Assembly: GCA_038049695.1 (NCBI GenBank)
Contig: CP142453.1
Coordinates: 115,274,001-115,338,000 of the forward strand
Direction: 5' to 3'
Origin: Cinnamomum chago
Taxonomy: Eukaryota; Streptophyta; Magnoliopsida; Laurales; Lauraceae
Length of the DNA: 64,000 bases
Shown here: positions 37,053-48,252 of the stretch, in pieces
Position numbering within the stretch: position 1 is the stretch's first letter
Layout: each line of letters begins with the position of its first letter
The notes under the pieces: model-generated
Told to the model about the DNA's origin: nothing
Seen by the model: the letters and a program-made list of their open reading frames with translations, nothing else
Database searches by the model: none
Position numbers and translations under genes: made by a program

Positions 37053-40000
37053 TTAGTGATTACAACCATCACAATGCATAAAGACACTCGAAGTAGAGCA
37101 GATATTGACCACATCTGGGATTAGAAAGAATATACTAACTCTTGACTGGTGGCCCACTAATAAACGGTCATTAGCAAGAAATTCAGTCCACAAAAACTGA
37201 ATGGCTGTGGTCTCCCAATGTCAGGGGTACTCTTTGATGCATCCCTTATCCATGGTGGGGACATTATTCAACACTATGGATTTCGATATGGGCCCCACTT
37301 GTAAGGAATGGTAGGCATCAGCTACCTCTCTACACCTGACCATATAGCATTTAAGGATTAAGGACCCTCTAGCTATTGTGGCTTTTGCTTTTGGGAAACT
37401 CTTGCGTGACTTCACAAGGAATTAGGCATGGATAACTCAATTAAAAAATAGTTAAATAATGAGTCACATAAAACACTACTCCAGTCAAAAGCCGTCTTGT
37501 CTTTAGATGTAGTCCAAGAATTAAAGAGCACTCAGCCTCATGAGATGGACATTTTACTGAGCCAGAAATTCCCATCTAAGTAGGGCCCACTTAGGGTCAG
37601 GGTCAGGGTCATGTTCATTGATCAAAGGGTTAAAATGATAGCCCAACTATAAATAGTGGGTCCCTAAAATATGTGTCAGCCACCTCCAAACCTATTAACA
37701 TAATCACACTCATCCAAAGAAGCAACATATCAACCCACTTATATAATCACACCCATCCAAGGAAGCAACCTATCAACCCCTTATTTGAAAAATCATTTAA
37801 TTATATTGGTTCATTCGTTAAAAAGACAAATCATTTGATTTTATTGGTTCATCCATGATAGGGCACACAAGATGGTCTCAGTTTAAAACACAATCATTTA
37901 AGTTTATTGGTTCATCCGTTGTAGGGCCCCCGCAAGATGGGTGGTGTTAACGAGAGACACCTTTCATTTGTTCCTTCAAAGCATAGAAGTCCCCCTTGCC
38001 TCTTTCGGCAAGGCCACTAGTCTCAATGAATGGAAGAATAGGAGTTTCTAATCAGGTATTTGCCAGAGAGTGATAAATGGCTAGAGTCTTAAGACTTGTG
38101 AACCCTTTGTTGGGTTATAACGAGAGACATCCCCGTAGTAAAAGAAGTCTGATACGAAGAAAGAAGAACTCGAGGATCGAACCCAAGACATTTAGGTTAG
38201 GGTAAGAAGCAGGGTACCCAATTAACTGTAGAATCCCTCGTTCTCGGTTTTAATGTCAATAGTCAATTTCATTGTCAAAAATTCATTAGCTAACAACATC
38301 AGATGAAGCTAGTTCTTCAAATGCACTACTTTTTCTAATTTGTTGGGGACAATCACCTGTCCCACTTGAAAATAAGCTGGGGATTCCTCAACCAAGAGTT
38401 TAGCCCAACTCCCACTGTTGTTTTAGCATATGCTTTTGAAAGTAAACACTGAAATCAGGAAAGCTTCATTGGATGGTTATTAGTCGAAAGAGTATGCCTT
38501 TCCGAATTGCATTGGAAAGAAATGATGGTTGGCGTTTTTGATGGTCTGGTGATGAGGGAATCTCTGGTAGGACGGCACACTTTAGTAATTTGATATCTCT
38601 CTCTCTCTCTCTCTTCTATGAGGAGGGTCTTTCAGTATTTCTCTTTCTCTTTCGAGTCTCCTCTCCCTTTTTCTTCTAAGAGGAGGGTCTGTCTCTTTCT
38701 AGTTAAGAAGTGATTGCAACATGTTCCATTTAGTAGTGGGAATCATTGAATTGAATTGATTGAGACTCAATTAAGTGGATAAAGAAAGATGAACGCTCTC
38801 TCTTGAGCAATCCATCTATCTACCAGTTAATCATATATAGGAGAAAAGGACAATGTGTGGGCCCCATCTCCTACCTATTGAAGGGAACAAACTCCAGCCA
38901 CTTTTACTTGTAAGTGCAAGCAAGAGCTCACAGGCTCGTATGTGTTTGGCCTAACTATCAGACCTACCACTTTTCCCACGTGGTTATAGGAGATGCTTCT
39001 TGTTAGTTGGACATTTTAGGATTGCATCCTTACTGACAACCAACAGCCTATCCTCCATTTAAAATGAAAAAAAAAAAAAGGGTTTTGAACACATGAGTTG
39101 TAGCAATGGAACTCCGCAGCAGGGCTTACCTTTTAAAAATTGAAGGTGCTCAAAATAAATGCTCTTCTTATGGGCGTACGTCTTTTTTTTCTTCTTAATT
39201 GGATTAGTCATTGGGGTTAATTTAGGTGTAATTGGGTTTGAGAGTATTTTGGTCTCTTGACTAGGTTATTTACATTGATGTAAATGTAACTCTAATCCCA
39301 TGCACAACACTGACAGTGAAAGAGGAAGAAACTATTGACGGGAGTTTCTCTTTTCCGTGGACATTCTTGCTGAACCACGTAAAATTATTGTGTTCGTGTG
39401 TAATTACTTTGTAGATGGTGTTTGTGCATTGTGTGATCGTTAATCGTAAGTATTTTCCACTACACTACCCAATAATCTTAACATTTTTGAGTATCTCCAA
39501 GGTGGATCGGGAATTGATGGAATCTAAGCCAAGGTGAGATTATTGGGTATGTCTTGTATTTTGGGTTGGCGGACTTAGTCATTGTGGGTTAACCTGAGTG
39601 TAATTGGGTTAAAGGTATTTTGGTTTTTTGAACATGTTATTTATATTGATGTGAATATAACCCTAACCCTATGCACACCAGTGAGAGAGAGAGAGAGACT
39701 ATTGGCAAGAGTTTCTCTTCCTTGTGGAGTAGGCGCTCTTGCCAAAGCACATAAAATTATTGTGTTCTTGTGTGTGATTGTTTGATTGATGGTGTTTGTG
39801 CATTGTGCTCATTGATTGCAGGTATTTTCCACTTTGCCACCCAACACTCTCAGTGTGTTACTTGTTGCCAAATTTTACCCTGATTAAAGTTAGTCCCATA
39901 GTAAGATTGACTGTTTCATAAAAAACATCATTAATGAATATGTATAAGACTCTGTTAATCACATTTCTAATCAAACGGTCTAACTTCTATGGGAGCAAAA

Positions 40001-40554
40001 TTTGGATGTATCCCATACATTGGAAGGGCATGTATTTTGAGAAACTCAAATTTTCAATAAGTGGGCCTCGCTGTGAAGCTCCACTCCTTCAACTCAGTTT
40101 TATCTAAGTTTAAGCCCTGAGAAGATCCAGACTCTATGGTCCACATGCAAATTGGATTAATACTCCTAATCCTGACTAAACTAGGATTTGCAAGCGGTGC
40201 AGCTCTAGGATCTATAGTTCACCACCTACATTCATTATTGACCCTTATTTCAGCAATTTAGCTCAAAAGAATCAAGAAATATTCCAAGGTACAATCTGCA
40301 AAGGCCTACCTGTTGATTTCTATATCTAAGGAGAAGTAATGACGACTTTGACACCTCCATGTCCGAGCTTGATGTGAGTCAGGCCAACAGTCGTATTGAT
40401 TGTGTAAAACACATGAACACATGACGGATTGATTGCAGTGCCAACATTATTTATCGACAGCAAAAGAAAAGGCCAAAACCAGCTCCAACAAATTTTGAAT
40501 GTTTATGTTCAGTTTGTGATATTGCATCAGTAGCAGCATTTGTAGTTCCATGCC
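37053..40554. other. Intergenic, no gene seen
   Basis: Holds partially duplicated blocks around 37700-37940 (TTTAATTATATTGGTTCAT repeated with variation) and 39200-39420 versus 39560-39810 (two diverged copies of a roughly 230-bp unit beginning GGTTAACCTGAGTGTAATTG-like sequence). Short (CT)n and (GA)n tracts lie at 38594-38614 and 39684-39700. Confidence 0.5.
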
Positions 40555-40559
40555 CATTC

Positions 40560-41038
40560 TGTTATACCATTATTAACATGAACCCTAAGATCGAGAACAG
40601 CATGATAATCACATATAGGATTCAATCTTAAATAAGTTGAAGAGTACCTCCAGACATTCTGATGTAGAGAGCTTTCTGATCCTGTTGTCTGGCCCTGTTG
40701 TTGAGATCCGTCGAAGAAGAGGCTGGGTGAATGGTTTCGGTTTCTCTCTCCTTGCCTATAAACCTTAATGTGTTGAGGTTTTGTGTGTAGCCTTTGTGAT
40801 GGACGAAAGGCTTTATTTATAGGTGGAGAGAGGACCGAATTCCCAATTAGGTTTACTTTAGACTTAATCTCAACCGTCCATCAAGGTAGAGAATATTAAG
40901 GAAACTATCTCATTAGGAAACCGTTTTGAGTAATTATAGCATATGTATCCTATGAAAACGGAATTCCTATAATGACCACACTTCTAGAAAGGAAATGACT
41001 TGTGGTCCAAGTAATGGGCCTAAAATAATTTCCTTACA
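40560..41038 (-). repeat. 3' LTR of the Copia element
   Basis: 479 bp, TGTTATACCATTATTAACAT at the left and ATTTCCTTACA at the right on the + strand. A TATA-like TATAAATA lies on the - strand near 40812-40819. Confidence 0.95.
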
Positions 41039-41050
41039 GTCTCCCACTTG
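41039..41050 (-). other. Polypurine tract of the Copia element
   Basis: The - strand reads AAGTGGGAGAC directly before the 3' LTR, the expected place of the plus-strand primer. Confidence 0.7.
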
Positions 41051-41433
41051 GTCAATAGGAAGATCCATTAATGTTTTCATTTTTAGGGATCATAAGGCGC
41101 GCATTATATGCTAAACACTGCTTTAGTCGGTTATCATAAGTGTCTTGGCTAATTCGGTTGTTAATGGGAGTCATGGCGTGCACATATTATTTTGCAACAT
41201 GTTTACTTCCATGTACCACGTCATTTACAACCGTCATAACTAGACCATAAGATGAGATTTACATAATGGTCCCATAATGTCTTTGTTTAAAGACTGTTTT
41301 TGTTTATCATTTATCCAAACATAATTATGTACACAATGGAAAAACAGAAATAGTAGATGTAGAGTTGCATTAAGAGCTCAATAAATGTCAAATACAAGTA
41401 CAGAAATAAAAATAAAAAGGCAGAAAATGATAA

Positions 41434-44217
41434 TTAAGAACTATCTTGAAGACTCATGCTTTCAGTATGTCCTTGAAAGGTCTTTGGAGGTAGTCCTTTC
41501 TTGAATATGTCTGCGACCATGAAATCTGTACGTATAGACTCAATGACAAATTTTTGTAATCTAACATCTTGCTTCAGTGATAGATATTTAAGGTCCATGT
41601 GTTTGGATCCCTTAGATATCCTGTCATGCTTAGAGAAGAAGGTTGCAGCATCATTATCACAGTAAATAGTTAATGGCTTAGAGATGAAACTCAAGGCTCC
41701 AAACTGAGTGATAAAATTACGCAACCATGTTCCTTGAATTGCAGCCTCATAACATGCCACATATTCAGCCATCATGGTGGATGTGTAAAGCAACTCTGAT
41801 TTCTGGCTTTTCCATGATATTGCTCCTCCGCATAAGAGATACACATAGCCGAGAGTGCAGAGTCTGGTGTCAGGACATCCAGCAAAATCTGAATCGGAAT
41901 AACCAGTCACATGTAGGTGACTTGATTTTCTATATGTGAGCATATACTTCCTTGTTCCCTTGAGGTATCTCAGTACTTTCTTTGCAGCTTTCCAATGAGC
42001 GATTCCTGGGTTACTTTGAAATCTACCCAGCATGCCAACAGCATGACTAATGTCAGGTCTTGTACAGACCTGTGCATACATCAAACTTCCTACAAGAGAA
42101 GCATAAGGATATTTTTCCATTTCTTTACGTTCCAATTCGTTCTGTGGACACTGCGTAAGATCAAGCTTGTCTCCTTTATGCAGTAGAACATGACTAGAAG
42201 AACATGTCATCATGCCAAATCTCTCTAGAACTTTGTCAATATATGCTTGCTGAGACAATCCCAAAATACCAAGTGACCTGTCACGGAATATTTCTATTCC
42301 TATCACATAGGAAGCCTCACCCATATCTTTCATTTCAAAGTTCTTAAAGAGATAATCCTTTGTCTCATGTAACAGACCAAGGTCGCTGCTAGCCAGTAAT
42401 ATGTCATCAACATACAGAACCAAAAATATGAACTTACTCCCACTGATCTTGAGATATATGCAAGGGTCAACTATGTTTTCTTTGAAATCGAAGGCAGTAA
42501 TGATTTCATGAAACTTTAGATACCATTGCCTCGAAGCTTGCTTCGGTCCATATATTGATTTCTTAAGTTTGCAGATCATATCTTCCTGACCTTCAATTAT
42601 GAAGCCTTCAGGTTGACGCATGTAGACTTCTTCTTCCAAGTCTCCATTAAGAAAGGCAGTTTTTACATCCATTTGATGTAACTCGAGGTCATAGTGAGCT
42701 ACTAATGCCATGATAATTCTAAGAGAATCCTTCCTGGACACAGGGGAGAAAGTCTCAGTATAATCAATGCCTTCTTTCTTATTAAAACCTTTTGCAACAA
42801 GTCTGGCTTTATGTCGTTCAATATTGCCTTTGCAGTCGCGTTTGGTCTTGAAGACCCATTTACAGCCAACTGGTTTGTGTCCTGGAGGCAATTGAACAAC
42901 TTCCCATACTTGATTTTCATCCATAGATTTCAATTCTTCCTTCATGGCATCAATCCATTTACTAGAATTAACATCCTTAATGGCCTGTGAATAAGAAACC
43001 GGGTCTTTAATTGTCCCTTCTTCAGATTCTACTTGGTAAAGCATGTAATCATCGGAAATAGCTGATCTCCTTTGTCTTTGAGACCTTCTTAATGCTGGTC
43101 CCTCTGGTGCTTCATCCATATGTTCATTGGTGACAATCTCATTATGGAGTTGTTGATCATTTATTGGATTTTTCTCATTGTTAAAGGGTTCAATAACGGG
43201 AGGATTTCCAACATCTTTCGGAATGGAGGGTAAAGGGATAGGTACCCTGATTTCCTGAATGATCACATCTTGAGTTTTATTACTCCCACTGATTTCACCA
43301 TTTTCAAAGAATCTAGCATTACCGGTTTCAACAATTCTTGTACTATGGTTAGGGCAGTAAAACCTAAATCCTTTGGACTTTTCTGGGTAACCTATAAAGT
43401 AACCACTGATCGTTTTAAGGTCCAATTTCTTTTCATGTGGGTTGTAGACTCTAGCCTCAGCTGGGCAACCCCAAATTTGGAGATGTCTTAAACTAGGTTT
43501 CCACCATTTCCACAGTTCAAAAGGTGTCTTTGGAACTGCCTTACTGGGAACCCTATTCAAGATATAAACAGTTGTGCGTAGAGCATCCATCCACAAGGAT
43601 ATAGGTAAGTTGGCATGACTCATCATGGATCTAACCATTTCCATGTATGTACGATTTCGCCTTTCAGCTACACCATTCTGCCATGGAGAACCAGGCGTTG
43701 TGTATTGGGCAACAATTCCAAGCTTTTGGAGGAGTTTTGCAAAAGGTCCAGGATGATGTCCTGTTTCATCATACCTACCATAAAACTCACCACCTCTATC
43801 TGACCTTATGATTTTCACTTTTCTATCTAGTTGCCTTTCGACTTCAGTAATGAATACTTGTACAGCATTCACAGACTGAGATTTATCATGCAATAAGTAT
43901 AGGTAACAGTAACGTGAGTAATCATCAATAAAGGTAATGAAGTACTTTTCTCCCCCAAAGGTTGGAACATCAAAAGGTCCGCAAATGTCTGTATGAATTA
44001 TTTCAAGAAGCTGGGTACTTCTGTGGCTCCTTTCTTTGTGTGTTTTGTTGTTTTGCCTTTAATACAATCCACACATACTGTAATATTAGTAAAATCTAGA
44101 TCCGGAAGGACACCATCTTTTACTAATCGTTTTATTCTTTCACTGGATATGTGACCCAGTCTTTTATGCCACAAGAAATAAGAGTCATTTTTAGATGACT
44201 TTCGTTTTGTTTCCTTA
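41434..44217 (-). pseudogene. Copia pol: integrase, reverse transcriptase, RNase H (frameshifted)
   Basis: The GAG-pre-integrase zinc motif (WHKRLGHIS, then CVDCIKGK) reads from the MITE edge to about 44020, where a one-base shift breaks the frame. From there to 41434 the frame is open. It holds the integrase core ([25 protein letters not shown]), reverse transcriptase ([35 protein letters not shown]) and Copia-type RNase H ([14 protein letters not shown], then EYVA and HMDLKYL). All core acidic residues I looked for are present. The reverse transcriptase and RNase H part is therefore intact although the polyprotein cannot be made as one chain. Confidence 0.9.
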
Positions 44218-44500
44218 GGGCCCGTTTGGTAATTTATTTTTAAAATAAAGTGGAGTGAAGTGAAATGAAAAGAATGAATAAAATATAAGTAAGTTATGAT
44301 GATATTTTGTTTTTAGTTGTTTGGAATGGAATATTTTTGACTTTTTGTATGGGGAAATGTAGATTTTTTGTCTTTTAGTGAGTAAATGTAGTTGTTTTTT
44401 GACTTTTTTTGGAAAAGATGGAGGGAATTTTTGTAAAAAGTGTTTTTTATGGGATGTTTAACTTAACTTGACTTTATTAGTAAATTTACCAAACGGGCCC
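44218..44500. mobile_element. PIF/Harbinger-type MITE inside the Copia element
   Basis: The 283-bp element has perfect 15-bp inverted ends GGGCCCGTTTGGTAA and looser matching beyond, flanked by TTA duplications (44215-44217 and 44501-44503). It splits the coding region between protease and integrase. The Copia reading frame on either side is in register once the element plus one TTA is discounted, so it landed in a coding frame after the Copia lineage was intact. Confidence 0.92.
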
Positions 44501-45792
44501 TTAGAATGCAGGGTAAGATGGGTTTCAGTAAATGGACTATTAAGATGAAACTTGTATAGCCCGTCAATCAATATTCCAGAACCAATGCGACTAGAATCTT
44601 TAAATAAACTGAAATTACCATTTCCTACTTCAAACGAATAACCAACTTTATCAAGTGCACTTACAGAAACCAAATTACGAGAAATAGACGGAACATAAAG
44701 AGTTTGACATAAATCTAACTGATAACCGCTATCTAAAACAAGACGAAAAGTGTCAATAGCTTCAACTGGAGCTTTGTCTTTGTTCCCCATAAAAAGAAAG
44801 TTCTCACTTGGGTTTATGGTTTGAATCGTAAGGAATCCCTGCATTGAATTGGAAACATGAACATTAGCACCAGTGTCAATCCACCAAGTATCAGAAGAAA
44901 CATAAGTAAGATTTGATTCGAAATAACTTACGAAACCCATATGGTTACCTTTCTTTTCGAACCATTCTTTACGTTTAGTGCAGTTTACCTGAAAATGTCC
45001 AGGTTTCTTGCAAAATCTGCATATGTCTTCCTTCTTTTTCTTCTTGGGGTTCTGGCTAGCCTCATTAGGTCTGGGTGGTGCCCTTTTCTGGCCTGAATTA
45101 TTCTTTTTCCCAGCTTTATGTCCAGCTCCTTAAACGAGATGAGCTACTTTAATACCTTGTTGATTCAGCCTGGCCTCCTCTTGAACCAGTTTGTTAGCCA
45201 ATTCATTCACTGTCCACTTGTCCGTAATAGTGTTGTAGTGAATTTGGAAAGGCCCGTACTGAGGAGGTAAACTATTTAGGATAAATTGGACGAGAAAAGC
45301 CTCATCCACTGATAATCCCAAATTCTTAAGTTTAGCAGCAAGGTTGGTCATCTCAATGACATGCTCGTGCATTGAGCGAGTGCCATCAAACTTCATGGTT
45401 GTAAGATCTGCCATTAGTGTCCCAGCAAGGGATTTGTCTGCAGTCTTAAACCTATCTTCAATGGCCTTCATATAGTCCTTAGCATTCTCAGTTTTAAGAA
45501 GGGATGTTTTGATGTTATTGGCAATAGTCATTCGCAAAAACATAGTGCTTAGTCTGTCAGACCTCTCCCAAGCATTGAAGAGTGCCTTTTCCTCAGGGGT
45601 ACTTGTTTCAATGAGTGCAGCTGGCTTATCTTTAAGAAGAGCCATATCCAGTTCAAGTACCCCCAATGTGAACTCAGCTTGTTCTTTCCATTCTGAGAAG
45701 TTAGTTCCATTGAGCTTAGTGACAGAGGTAGCATGCGAATTTAGATTAGTAGGTACAATAACTGTAATAGAGAAACAACAATAAGGCTCCAA
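44501..45792 (-). pseudogene. Copia gag and protease (nonsense mutation)
   Basis: Gag reads from about 45792 (SVTKLNGTNFSEWKEQ, then IEDRFKTADKSLAGTLMADL) to a TAA at 45130-45132. The same frame continues beyond it through a CCHC knuckle CRFCKKPGHFQVNC (about 44990-45035) and the aspartic protease active site WWIDTGANVHVS (about 44850-44885) until the MITE. Because both sides share one frame, the stop is a single-base nonsense change rather than a natural gag end. The true start is uncertain; ATG 45792 is the first in frame. Confidence 0.88.
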
Positions 45793-46118
45793 TTAAAATT
45801 AAGACAACACATGCATAAGATAAGAATATATACGACATAAAACCCGATTCTATTTTTTTTTTTTTTTTTTTGAACTTACGCAGGGTTTTTATGCAAAATA
45901 AAAAAAAATCAGAACTTTAAATAAATCACGATCATACAGTCGTGGTTAAATCGAAATTGCGGAATAACATAAATCTAAACCATTCATGCAGGCCATAAAA
46001 GTTTGATTGGTAAAATTTTGCAAAACAGAGTAAAAAATAAAAAACGGATCTATATTTGCCGATTATGGCGATGCAAAAATTACCCTAATTAATGGATGAT
46101 CATGTGTTCTAAAACCTG

Positions 46119-46130
46119 GCTCTGATACCA
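46119..46130 (-). other. Primer-binding site, initiator tRNA-Met type
   Basis: The - strand reads TGGTATCAGAGC two bases after the 5' LTR. This complements the 3' end of plant initiator tRNA-Met, the usual Copia primer. Confidence 0.9.
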
Positions 46131-46132
46131 CA

Positions 46133-46611
46133 TGTTATACCATTATTAACATGAACCCTAAGATCGAGAACAGCATGATAATCACATATAGGATTCAATC
46201 TTAAATAAGTTGAAGAGTACCTCCAGACATTCTGATGCAGAGAGCTTTCTGATCCTGTTGTCTGGCCCTGTTGTTGAGATCTGTCGAAGAAGAGGCTGGG
46301 TGAATGGTTTCGGTTTCTCTCTCCTTGCCTATAAACCTTAATGTATTGAGGTTTTGTGTGTAGCCTTTGTGATGGACGAAAGGCTTTATTTATATGTGGA
46401 GAGAGGACCGAATTCCCAATTAGGTTTACTTTAGACTTAATCTCAACCGTCCATCAAGGTAGAGAATATTAAGGAAACTATCTCATTAGGAAACCGTTTT
46501 GAGTAATTATAGCATATGTATCCTATGAAAATGGAATTCCTATAATGACCACACTTCTAGAAAGGAAATGACTTGTGGTTCAAGTAATGGGCCTAAAATA
46601 ATTTCCTTACA
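46133..46611 (-). repeat. 5' LTR of the Copia element
   Basis: 479 bp, same length as the 3' LTR and differing by about six substitutions (five transitions, one transversion) and no indel. Transcription would start here towards lower coordinates. Confidence 0.95.
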
Positions 46612-46616
46612 CATTC

Positions 46617-48100
46617 CACATGTAACTCGTTATCTTCTTTATGGGAATTGAATGGATATGAATTCATGGCTAAATGAGCTCAACCAAAGGATTATTAATG
46701 AGGTCATGAGGGTATGAGGTGAGGGCTGATGGATAAGGAGGAGATGTAGATGAGACCTAGACTTTTCCTATGTATTGAATTTCTAGGGTGATGAATGTGT
46801 ATGTATTTTGCATCTTCCCTTGATTCAATTCGATTCCCATTCTTGGATATTCACTTTTGGTTCTTCCTTTTTTAACTACTAAAAAGAAATAGACTTGTAG
46901 GTATTCCATTACATGATACAAAAATGACTTAATAATTTAAGATTTGGATTTCAAAATATGGTTGAAATTCAGGAAGCGAAGGTGAGCGTCCCAAAAATCA
47001 TCTCCCCCTTAAAATGGAAAATGAATGAGGAGAGATGGAAATTGAATACATAGCCATCACTCCACTAATTTTAATTATAAGAAAATAAAGATTTCATCTA
47101 CATCTCCACCTTATATCCCTCAATCATTCACTTCTTTAATATTCCTTGCAGCCCATTTGAATATAAATTCATATGTTAGAAATGTTTTATATTCGTTAGT
47201 CTTTGGTATTTGGGGGTCCTTATTTCAGCCTCATTCTATAAGATTTAAGGAACCGTGTCTCTTTAATGGAATGAAAGGAAGAGCATATTTTGAAATATGA
47301 TGGTTTAATTTTGGCTGATGTAGCGCATTTTGATCATAACCTTCTTAATGATGATGAAGTAATCCGAATCCATTGATCCATCTGCTGCGGAACACTCGGA
47401 CCTGTTTAACTCCAAGGTCTTGCTTGTGAATTAAGCCAATGAGAAAAAAAATCGGACAGGTCATCAGTGAGCCAGTATTAGAACTTAGAAACCATTGATC
47501 AAATTTACGAACTCAAGGCACATGTGTAGGAAACCAGGCCTTGCTAGAAAGGGATGGCTAAGATTGCATCTGGATCCTCTGAGGCCAGCCCTATAATTCC
47601 ATCAGTGAGCCCCATCTCTTTTCCAAACCGCTCAAAATCACTCTTCCCCCATAAGTACCGGCGCGGGGCAAACATCATCCAATCAACACAAGATTGATCA
47701 CATATAACACACATATTTTCGATGTAACAATTAGTGCACCTCCAATTCGGTTTAAATTTGGCACAGGACTGGTAAGTACATGGGAATTGGGCAACCATGA
47801 TTTGACTGTTTAGATTTCACAGATGGGCCCCACATGGATTTCTCGAGGACCCGAATTCACCTAAGAATGTTGAACACAATCTCAGCAATAAATGGATGAT
47901 CCTGAGTCCTGATCATTCATTATTCTCAGGTGGGCCCCACATTCGAGTGGCCCTCAATTTCTTTTGGAAAATCCTAAAAAGGAAATCTGAGTGAATAGTC
48001 CAACAACAGGAACAGGGGCATTTTCACAATTGAACAATTTGAATCGTTAAAAGAGGGAAGTGGGGGAAGTGGGGGGCTTGTAGTGGATAGACCCCATTCC
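46617..48100. other. Intergenic between Copia and DUO1
   Basis: Contains imperfect inverted copies of a GGAGATGTAGATGA-bearing segment (about 46700-46755 and 47090-47150) suggesting an old MITE. A small cysteine-rich frame on the - strand (47544-47798) has no recognised family (see findings). Confidence 0.5.
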
Positions 48101-48128
48101 AACCGTTTTTAACCGTCACTTATATACA
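48101..48128 (+). promoter_or_regulatory. DUO1 core promoter: two MYB sites and TATA box
   Basis: AACCGT (48101-48106) and TAACCGTC (48110-48117) lie directly before TATATACA (48121-48128), 132 bp upstream of the ATG. TAACCG-type sites are canonical R2R3-MYB targets and, to my knowledge, of DUO1 itself. Use of these sites is inferred. Confidence 0.45.
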
Positions 48129-48252
48129 AAAAGGCATGTGTAGAAAATTTTGAATTCTCAGGAACCTATGGTTTAAACCATGAAATGCCTTGGAGCATTT
48201 CCATTTAGTGGTCAGAAAGAAGGATTGATGAAATGAAACTGGAGATTTAGCC

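Larger units (their letters stand above)
40560..46611 (-). mobile_element. Complete but disabled Ty1/Copia LTR retrotransposon
   Basis: The 6,052-bp element has two 479-bp LTRs, TG...CA ends and a perfect 5-bp target duplication CATTC (40555-40559 and 46612-46616). Order on the - strand is 5' LTR, primer-binding site, gag with zinc knuckle, protease, integrase, reverse transcriptase, RNase H, polypurine tract, 3' LTR. Integrase before reverse transcriptase defines Copia. Three lesions disable it: a nonsense codon in gag (45130-45132), a MITE inserted at 44217/44218, and a frameshift near 44020. The LTRs differ at about 6 of 479 positions, so the insertion is fairly young. Confidence 0.95.

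Noticed and set aside
38180..38200. tRNA B-box-like GGTTCGATCC on the - strand
   Set aside because: No cloverleaf or convincing A-box at the right distance, and no clear poly(A) or TSD to support a SINE.
45130..45132. TAA as the natural end of Copia gag
   Set aside because: The same frame continues through the zinc knuckle and protease, so it is a nonsense mutation within one polyprotein.
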